Below are positions 52,325 to 62,600 of a stretch of DNA of 64,000 nucleotides, piece after piece (position 1 is the first letter of the stretch; each line of letters starts with the position of its first letter). Under the pieces are notes generated by a model. That model saw only the letters and a program-made list of their open reading frames with translations. It did not search any database and was not told where the DNA came from. The DNA comes from Candidatus Omnitrophota bacterium. GTDB taxonomy: Bacteria; Omnitrophota; Gorgyraeia; Zapsychrales; Zapsychraceae. A program made the translations under genes and the position numbers. Location: positions 1,568,241-1,632,240 of the forward strand of contig JACKFL010000006.1 of the NCBI GenBank assembly GCA_020632495.1, written 5' to 3'.

Positions 52325-53641
52325 TCAGACGCCCGCCTCCTCTTTTTCTGCCAAATATTCTTCAGTGTCCTCAATCTTGACATCCTTGGACTTGCCCAAG
52401 GAAACAAAGAACGCAATCAAAAGCAAAGCGACCGCGAAGATGACCACACCCAAAATCATCCGGCCGTCATTTAATAACCATGAATAGCTGTCGGTCAAAT
52501 AATCGGAAACATCGTTAACGCTCTTCAAGGACTGAATCCGCTCCAGGACATTCTCCATTCGTGAGCGCACCAATTTCTCACGTACGACTTCCAGTAAATC
52601 CTCCAACGCCGCCACATCTTTCTCCGCCTGCTGGAAATACCCCATATTTGCACGGAAATCCATGATATGGTTGTCGATATTCTTCTCCAGGGACTGCGAA
52701 TTCTCGATGGTTGACACATTACGTTTGATACTTGCCATCAGAAAGTCGGCATTATCTTTATATTGGGTATTCTCCAGGTAGCGATAGGTCTCGGCGGAAC
52801 GGTCCTTAAGGTTATCCAACTGTTGCTGTCGGATTTTCCAGATATCGATAATCCCCACTTCGTACCGTCGTGTCTCCCCCGCCTCAAGTGTATCCTCACG
52901 CCATAGGAAAGACTGGCCGCGCAGAGGGTCATAGCGAATTTCGAATCCGGCACTTTCCACAATGTGCTCGGGCTTGACCTCTTTGGGTAGATAATGCTTC
53001 TGTTCCTTGGTCACGGCTTTGGTCAGCGACGGATTCTCAGCGGTCAACAGCAGACGGAATGTGTTGGCCTCATCGGTGCCGGGAGGCTTTGAGCGCCAGT
53101 ACTTGATCGAGACTGCATTATTTCTGATCTCACTGAGTTCCTTTTCATAGGTCCGGTACCGACCTATCCGCTGTCCGGCGTTGTCGGCGTTACGGGCCTG
53201 TTCGCTCAGGATATAATCCAGACGTTTCTCAAGGCTGTCCTTTTTGATCTTGGCAGTATCGTAGTATTCGGTCCCCTCAACCTGGGAAAAACTGTTGTCG
53301 ATCTGTCCCCGAATCTGTTCGATATCGGCGGGATTGATACTCCACACGTCGCGCAGACGGATTCGGTACGTGCGCGACTCCTTGGGATCGAGGTTGACCG
53401 AGCCGACAACACGGTAACTCTCCATCTCGACGTCATAAACTGTTTCCAAGCCGTCGGTATCCAGGATATCTTCCTGGCGAATCTCACGGGGAAGAAGCTC
53501 GCTGATATTGCGGTCCTTCGTGGCGTCGGTGCCGTTGACAGCCAGAATGTTGATAATCACATCCGACCAGGCCGGAGAGATTCCGGTCAGCAGTAAGCTG
53601 AGCGTCACGGCTAAGATTGTCCGTTGTCTATTCATTCTCAT
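52325..53641 (-). CDS. Exported membrane protein with duplicated domain, linked to the rotary ATPase
   Basis: 438 residues. Signal peptide ends near SPAWS. Two homologous domains: residues about 30-120 (SELLPREIRQEDILDTDGLE, then YRIRLRDVWSINPADIEQIR) and about 205-295 (YLPKEVKPEHIVESAGFEIR, then YEVGIIDIWKIRQQQLDNL), each a likely beta-sandwich followed by a helical coiled coil. A membrane helix at about 395-415 and a charged cytoplasmic tail end it. No family recognised, and it is not an a subunit. Its ATG overlaps the giant-protein stop (TAATG) and alpha follows by 21 bases, so it links the surface protein to the ATPase physically and genetically. Confidence 0.75.
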   Translation of the reverse strand: MRMNRQRTILAVTLSLLLTGISPAWSDVIINILAVNGTDATKDRNISELLPREIRQEDILDTDGLETVYDVEMESYRVVGSVNLDPKESRTYRIRLRDVWSINPADIEQIRGQIDNSFSQVEGTEYYDTAKIKKDSLEKRLDYILSEQARNADNAGQRIGRYRTYEKELSEIRNNAVSIKYWRSKPPGTDEANTFRLLLTAENPSLTKAVTKEQKHYLPKEVKPEHIVESAGFEIRYDPLRGQSFLWREDTLEAGETRRYEVGIIDIWKIRQQQLDNLKDRSAETYRYLENTQYKDNADFLMASIKRNVSTIENSQSLEKNIDNHIMDFRANMGYFQQAEKDVAALEDLLEVVREKLVRSRMENVLERIQSLKSVNDVSDYLTDSYSWLLNDGRMILGVVIFAVALLLIAFFVSLGKSKDVKIEDTEEYLAEKEEAGV

Positions 53642-56600
53642 TAATCCGTCTCAAACCAGGTCTTGACGATGATCTCGTCTTTCGCGATCGACTCGCGTAT
53701 CGCCTCTACCTTGGCGTCGATCTCGGCGAGCTTCTCGGTCATGGCTTCCACGTCTCCTTCCACACCTTCTCCGCCGGCGATAAGTTCCTTCACTTCCAGA
53801 TTCAGGCCGACGGCCTCAGCACTCTGATTGACCAGTTCCCGGAGGGTATCCAGCATTTCCTGGGCATAATCGCCGGTACTGTCGGCACTTTGAGATATTT
53901 CACCGACGTTGAGTTCGAGGTTCTCCAGCAATTCGCGCAGCGTTGCAATCTCTTCATCAATAACCGGGCTTGGATCCGTTCCCAGCTTGGTTTGAATTTG
54001 TTGCGCCGTAAAGAGTGCTGCATCCGCACTATCCTTACCGGATTTGGTCTTTTCATCAATAGTATTGAGGTTGCCAAATACCGTTGGATCTCCCGTCTCA
54101 TCTGTTGACAACCCGATCAATCCCTCTACCTGATTCAAATCGCCGAATATCGTACCGTTGGCCAGAGAGTCACCGGCGGAACCGAGTGTGGCGATCACGG
54201 AATCGATGGCATCCTTGATTTCCGAAAGGTCGGCACCGTTGACACCGGCTACAGCGTCGAAGACTTCGTTGATCTTTCCGAACAGCGTGGCATCGGCTTC
54301 CGTGTCGGTCGGTAACCCGACCAATGTTTCCAGATCGTCCACCAGGGTAATGAGCGTGGCGACATTGTCGACCAGCACCTGGGCGTTATCGGCGAGGTAG
54401 GCGATGGCATCCCAATTCACACCCGAATTGGTCATGAAGGCCAGATCCGACCAGTTCACACCGGCAGAACTCTGAACACCCATATCATCCCAATTGATGC
54501 CGGTGCCCGACATAAACGCGATATCCGCCCAGTTAATGTCGCTGGTCGACATCGTCGAAATGTCATCCCAATTGATTCCCGCATCTGAAAGATCTGCGAT
54601 ATCGTCCCAATTAATGCCGGCCCGAGACTGGACTCCGATGTCGGCCCAGTTAATACCGGCCATCGACATTTCCGCGACATCGTTCCAATCGATATTGGCG
54701 TTTGCCAATTCCCCGACAACATCCCAATTCACCCCGGCCTTGGACAGATCCCCGATATTGACCCAGTTCACATCCGCCTCACTGAGGACATTGATACCTT
54801 CCCAATTGATGCCGGTTTGACTCAGCACACGCATGTCATCCCAGTTGATGCCGGCCCGCGCCAGATCTCCGACATTATCCCAGTTGATGCCGGCCGCGCT
54901 CAGCTCGCCGATATCCGACCAGTTGATGCTGGCCTCACTCATCACCCGGATCTCATCCCAATTGATGCCCGCTGCCGACAATTCACCGACACTCAACCAA
55001 TTTATCCCCGCCGCAGACAGTCCCTGGATACCGCTCCAGTTGATGCCCGCGTCGCTCAATACGTCGATATCGCCCCAGTTGATGCCCGTCGCTGACATGA
55101 CCCCGATATCATCCCAATTAATGCCGGCCACAGACAGATCTCCGATATTACTCCAGTTCACACCGGCTTCGCTCAGGACGTCAATACCGTCCCAATTGAT
55201 GCCGGTAGAGGCCAGCACACTGATGTCATCCCAGTTGATGCCCGCCGCCGACAACGCACCGATATCATCCCAATTGATTCCGACATTGGTCAATGCACCG
55301 ATATCATCCCAGTTGATGCCGGTTGCCGACAGGACACCGATATCATCCCAGTTGATGCCCGCGGCCGACAGGTCGCCGATATTGCTCCAGTTGATGCCCG
55401 CGTCGCTCAATACGTCGATATCACCCCAGTTGATGCCCGTCGTGGACATGACCGTAATATCGTCCCAATTAATGCCCGCGGTAGACAAGTCGCCGATATT
55501 GCTCCAGTTCACACCCGCCTCGCTGAGCACATCAATACCTTCCCAGTTAATGCCGGTGGACGCCAGAACACTGATGTCATCCCAGTTAATGCCGGCTGCC
55601 GTCAAGTCACCGATATTAGCCCAATTGACGCCCGCTGTACTCAACGTGTTTATGTCTTCCCAATTGATACCGGTTGCCGACATGACCTGGATATCTCCCC
55701 AATTGATGCCCGAGGCGGACATGGCACCGATATCATCCCAGTTGATACCGGCCGCGGACAAGGCGGAGATGTCGCCCCAATTAATACTAGCCGTACTCAG
55801 GACATTGAAATCATCCCAGTTAATGCCGGCCGTCGACAACGCGCCCAAATCAGCCCAGTTGATTCCCGTGTCGCTGAGCACATCGAGGTCCGCCCAATTG
55901 ATACCGGCCTCTGTCATAACCGTCAGATCCGCCCAGTTGACCCCGGCGTCGCTGAGGATATCCAGATCGGCCCAGTTGACCCCGGCCGTCGTCAGATTAG
56001 CCAGGTCGGCCCAGTTGATACCCGCGTCACTCATCACATCAATATCACCCCAGTTAATACCGGATGCCGACATGACACCGATATCGCTCCAATTGATACC
56101 GGCCGCCGATAAGGCCCCGATGTCGCTCCAGTTGATTCCGGCCTCACTCATGATATTGATATCACCCCAGTTGATGCCAGCCGTCGACAGGTCGCCCAAA
56201 TTGAGCCAGTTAATGCCGGCGTCGCTGAGCACATCCAGATCGGACCAGTTGATACCGGCCGTCGTGAGCGCGGTAAAGTCTGCCCAATTGATACCGGCAT
56301 CGCTGAGGACATCCAGATCAGACCAGTTGATACCGGCCGCCGACAGGGCTGCGATATCCTGCCAGTTAATGCCAGTATCTGACAGCACTTCGATGTCGCT
56401 CCAGTTCACACCCGACAGGGACATCTCGGCAATATTACTCCAGTTGACACCGGCGTCGCTGAGCACATCCAGATCGGACCAGTTGATACCGGCCTCCGTC
56501 AGCACTGTAAGATCACTCCAATTGATACCCGCGTCGCTCAGGACATCGAGGTCCGCCCAGTTGATGCCAGCCGAGCTGAGGACACCCAAGTCGGCCCAGT

Positions 56601-59600
56601 TGATGCCCGCGTCGGACATTATATCGATGTCGTTCCAGTTAACTCCGGACAGAGACATCTCCGCCACGTTGCCCCAGTTGATTCCAGCATCACTGAACAC
56701 ATCGAGATCGGACCAGTTAATGCCGGCCGTTGTCAACGCGGTGAGATCCGACCAGTTGATGCCCGCGTCGCTTAAGATATCCAAATCAGACCAGTTAATG
56801 CCCGCGGCAGTCATGGCGCCGAAGTCACTCCAATTGATCCCGGCGTCACTCATGATGTCAAGATCCGCCCAGTTGATCCCAGCTGTCGTCAAGGCACCAA
56901 AATCCGCCCAGTTGATTCCCGCATCACTCAGCACATCCAGGTCGGACCAGTTGATGCCGGCCTCGGTCAACACCGTCAAATCGCTCCAGTTGATGCCGGC
57001 GTCGCTGAGCACGTCCAAATCGGACCAGTTGATGCCGGCCGTGGTCAGGGCCGCCAAGTCGCCCCAGTTGATGCCTGTGTCGCTCATGATGTCGATATCG
57101 CTCCAATTCACACCGGCCAGCGACAGCTCCGCGATGTCTCCCCAATTAATGCCGGCATCGCTCATCACATCCAGATCGGCCCAGTTGATTCCCGCCGTCG
57201 TGAGCGCGGTAAAGTCCGCCCAGTTGATCCCCGCATCGCTGAGGACGTCCAGATCCGCCCAGTTTACGCCTGCCGCGGTCATTGTCGCCAAATCGGACCA
57301 GTTAATGCCGGCGTCGCTCAGGATATCCAGGTCGGACCAGTTGATGCCGGCTGCCGTCAGTGTCGCCAAGTCTCCCCAGTTTACGCCCGCATCGCTCATA
57401 ATATCCAAATCAGCCCAGTTGATTCCGCTCGCGGTCAACGATGCCAGATCAGCCCAGTTGATACCGGCATCACTCATGACATCGATATCCGACCAGTTGA
57501 TGCCGACGTTAGACATATCACTGATACTCGACCAGTTGATACCGGCGTCACTGAAGACATCCAGGTCCGCCCAGTTGACACCCGCGGCAGTCAAGGTAGC
57601 CAAATCGGACCAGTTGATGCCGGCGTCACTGAGGACATTCAGGTCCGCCCAATTGACTCCGCTGGCTGTTAGTGTTGCCAGGTCCGACCAGTTGATGCCG
57701 GCGTCGCTCATCACATCGATATCCGACCAGTTAATGCCCACATTGGACAAATCGCTGATATTCGACCAGTTGATACCCGTGTCGCTGAGGACATCCAGAT
57801 CGGACCAGTTGATGCCGCTCACCGATAAAGTGGCCAGATCTCCCCAATTGATGCCCGCGTCGCTCATGACGTCCAAATCAGCCCAATTGATTCCGCTGGC
57901 CGTCAATGTCGCCAGGTCGGCCCAGTTGATACCGGCATCGCTCATCACATCGATATCGGACCAGTTAATGCCGACATTGGACATGTCTCCGATACTGGAC
58001 CAGTTGATACCGGTATCGCTCAGGACATCCAGATCGGCCCAATTAATTCCGGCCTCGGTCAAGACCGTCAGATCATCCCAGTTTACGCCGGCGGTGCTGA
58101 GATAATTCAAATCTTCCCAATTGATACCCGCCGTCGACATGGCCGCAATATCGTTCCAATTCACGTTCGCCGCGCTGATCGTGGCAAAGTCGTCCCAATT
58201 GACGCCGGCTTGGGACAGTTCGGAAATGTTTAACCAGTTCACACCCGCGTCGCTCATGATATCCAGATCGGCCCAATTAATGCCGGCTTCCGTCAAGGCC
58301 GTCAAATCACTCCAGTTAATGCCGGCGTCGCTCAAGATATCCAGATCGGCCCAGTTGATGCCGGCTTGTGACAATGCGCCGAAGTCGGCCCAGTTGATGC
58401 CGGCATCGCTCATGATGTCGATGTCCGACCAGTTGATGCCGGCCGTTGAGAAGTCGGCTATATCCGCCCAATTGATACCTGCATCGCTCATGATATCCAG
58501 ATCGGCCCAGTTGATGCCGGCTTCAGTCAGAACGGTCAAATCACTCCAGTTAATACCGGCATCGCTCATGATATCGATATCCGACCAGTTGATACCGGCA
58601 TCCGTCATGTAAGCCAGATCAGCCCAATTGATACCGGTGTCGCTCATGACGTCCAGATCTGCCCAGTTGATACCGGCTGTCGATAAGGCGGCAATATCGT
58701 CCCAGTTGACATTGGCCGCGCTGATCACGGCAAAGTCGTCCCAATTAACGCCTGCCGTGGACAGTTCGGCGATATTACCCCAATTCACGCCGGCGTCGGT
58801 CAGGACATCCAGGTCTGTCCAGTTGATGCCGGAGTTGGTCATGGCTCCGAGGTCCGCCCAGTTGATGCCGGTGTCGCTCATGACGTCGATATCCGACCAA
58901 TTAATACCGGCCAGAGACATGTCGCTGATGCTCGACCAGTTGATGCCGGCATCACTCATCACATCCAGATCGGCCCAATTGATGCCGGCCTCCGTCAGCG
59001 CCGTAAAGTCGGCCCAGTTGATGCCCGCATCACTCAGAATATCCAGATCGGCCCAGTTGATGCCGGCACCTGTCAGCGAAGCCAAGTCACCCCAGTTGAT
59101 ACCGGCTTCACTCATAACCGTAAGGTCGGACCAGTTGATACCGGCATCACTCAACACATCCAGATCGCTCCAGTTGATACCCGCTCCGGTCATGTAGGAC
59201 AGGTCGCTCCAGTTGATACCGGCGTCGCTGAGGACATCAAGATCGGACCAGTTGATACCGGCCGTGGTGAGCGCTGTGAGATCGGCCCAATTGATGCCGG
59301 CGTCACTCAGGATATCGAGGTCACTCCAGTTGATACCGGCCGTTGAAAGATCCGCAATGTTGCTCCAGTTAACTCCTGCATCCGACAGTACGTCAAGGTC
59401 AAGCCAATTGACGCCTGCATTTGTCATCGCACCCAAGTCTGCCCAGTTGATTCCCGTATCACTCAGGACATCCAAATCGGACCAGTTGATGCCGGCATAG
59501 CTGAGCGCGGCAATATCCGCCCAATTCACACCCGCATCACTCATAATGTCCAGATCGGCCCAGTTGATGCCCGCCGTACTCATGCCTGCCAAATCGGCCC

Positions 59601-62600
59601 AGTTGATGCCGGCGTCGCTCATCACGTCGATGTCGGACCAATTGATACCGACATTCGACATATCCCCTATGCTGGACCAGTTGATGCCGGTATCGCTCAT
59701 CACATCCAAATCCGCCCAGTTAATTCCTGTGGAGGACAGCACGCCGATGTCGGACCAGTTGATGCCGGCACCGGTCATGTCGGCCAAATCACTCCAGTTG
59801 ATACCTGTATCACTCATCACGTCCAAATCGGTCCAGTTGATGCCGGCCGTGGTAAGTGCCGTTAAGTCGGACCAATTGATGCCGGCGTCGCTGAGAACAT
59901 CCAGATCAGACCAGTTGACACCCGCTGAAGTCAGCGCGGTCAGGTCGGCCCAGTTGATGCCCGCGTCACTGAGGACATCCAGATCGCTCCAGTTGATGCC
60001 GGCCGTTGTTAAGGCGCCGAAATCGGCCCAGTTGATGCCCGCATCGCTCATGACGTCCAGATCAGCCCAATTGATACCACTGGCCGTTAATGTCGCCAGG
60101 TCACTCCAGTTCACGCCGGCGTCGCTGAGAACATCGAGATCCGCCCAATTAATGCCGGCCTCAGTAAGGACGGAGAGATCTGACCAATTGATCCCTGCAT
60201 CACTCATGACATCCAGATCGGCCCAGTTGATACCGGCCCCTGTAAGGGAAGCTAGATCGGCCCAATTCACGCCCGCGTCGCTCAATATGTCGAGGTCCGC
60301 CCAGTTGATACCGGCTTCTGTCAACGCGGTGAGATCGCTCCAGTTGACGCCGGCGCTGCTCAGCACGCCCAAATCATCCCAATTCACGCCGGCCGTGGAC
60401 ATCGCGGCAATATCGTTCCAGTTGACGTTGGCAGCACTGATCGTGGCAAAATCGTCCCAATTAACTCCGGCTTGTGAAAGTTCGGAAATGTTCAACCAGT
60501 TGACGCCCGCATCGGTCATCACATCCAGATCCGACCAGTTGATTCCGGTAGTACTCATGACCGCCAGATCGGACCAGTTGATGCCGGCATCACTCAGGAC
60601 ATCCAGATCGGACCAATTAATGCCGGCTGCCGACAGCGTACTGATATCGGCCCAATTGATTCCAGCGTCGCTCAGAACGTCCAGATCAGACCAATTAATA
60701 CCGGAGGTCGTCATGTAAGCAAAGTCGGCCCAGTTGATGCCAGCATCACTCAAGACATCCAGGTCTGCCCAGTTGATGCCTGTCGTCGACATGGCGGAAA
60801 TATCTGACCAGTTAATACCGGCGTCACTCAGGACATCCAGGTCCGCCCAATTAATCCCGGCCGCTGAAAGCGCGCTGATATCATCCCAGTTGATCCCGGC
60901 ATCGCTCATGACGTCGAAGTCGCTCCAGTTGATGCCGGCATTCGTCAACGCTCCGATGTCGGACCAGTTAATTCCGGCATCGCTCATCACCGCAAAATCA
61001 CTCCAGTTGATACCCGCATCGCTGAGCACGTCCAGATCAGACCAGTTAATACCGGCCGTCGACAAAGCCGCAATATCATCCCAGTTGACATTGGCCGCGC
61101 TGATCACGGCAAAATCGTCCCAATTGACGCCGGCCGTCGACAAGTCCGCAATGTTGGCCCAATTGATGGACGCATCGGACATAACGTCAAGATCAGACCA
61201 GTTGATACCGCTGGTCGACATGACTTCCAAATCGGCCCAGTTGATGCCGGTGTCGCTTAGCACATCCAGATCGGCCCAGTTGACGCCGGCGGTGGTGAGA
61301 GCACTGAGATCCGCCCAGTTGACCCCGGCGTCGCTCATGACATCCAGATCCGACCAGTTAATGCCCGTCGTACTGAGGACCTGCAGGTCGGCCCAGTTAA
61401 TGCCGGTGTCGCTCAATACGTCGATATCGCTCCAGTTCACCCCGGCGTTGGTCATGTAAGCCAGGTCTTCCCAATTAATACCAGTGTCGCTGAGTACATC
61501 CAGATCATCCCAGTTAACACCGGCCAGGCTCATGTCGGCGATATTGGTCCAGTTGATGCCCGCGTCACTTAAGATATCCAGATCGCTCCAGTTGATACCC
61601 GCTTCGGACATAACGGCGAGGTCAGCCCAATTGACGCCTGTGTCGCTGAGGACGTCCAGATCTGACCAGTTGATGCCCGCACCGGTCATAGCAGCCAAGT
61701 CCATCCAGTTCACACCAGTATCACTCATAACATCCAGATCTGACCAGTTGATTCCAGAGATGCTCAGTTCTGCCAGGTCATCCCAGTTGATACCGGCCGC
61801 CGTCATCGACTGCAAGTCAGACCAGTTAATGCCGGCATCACTCAGGACGTCCAGGTCCGCCCAGTTGATTCCGGAGGCCGACAGCTCACTGATGTTGGCC
61901 CAGTTCACTCCGGCATCGCTCATGACATCCAGGTCGGACCAATTGATGCCTGTCTGGCTCATGGCGCCGATATCGGCCCAATTGATTCCCGTATCGGAGA
62001 GGACATCGAGATCCGCCCAGTTGATACCCGCTTCGCTCATAACCTGCAAGTCGCTCCAGTTGATGCCCGCGTCGCTGAGCACGTCCAGATCTGACCAGTT
62101 GATACCGGTTAAGGACATTGCCGCCAAATCGGCCCAATTCACGCCGGCGTCACTCAATACATCAATATCGCTCCAATTGATCCCCGCGGCGCTCATCACA
62201 CCGATGTCCGCCCAATTGATGCCGGTGTCGCTGAGCACATCCAGATCTGACCAATTGATGCCCGCGGTACTCATTACACCGATATCCGCCCAGTTGATGC
62301 CGGTGTCGCTGAGCACATCCAGATCTGACCAATTAATACCTGCCGCGCTCATGGCACCAATATCTGCCCAATTTATGCCGGTATCACTCAACACGTCCAA
62401 ATCGGACCAATTGATGCCCGCTTCCGTCATAACGGCAAGGTCAGCCCAGTTAATCCCTGTGTCACTGAGGACGTCCAAATCGGACCAGTTGATACCGGCC
62501 TGACTGAGTTCACCGATATTCAGCCAGTTAATGCCAGCATCACTCATGACGTCAATGTCGTTCCAATTGATACCCGTGCGGCTGAGCTCATTAATATTGG

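Noticed and set aside
52325..53641. ATPase a subunit
   Set aside because: Only a signal peptide and one C-terminal membrane helix; lacks the several helices and the essential arginine motif of subunit a.
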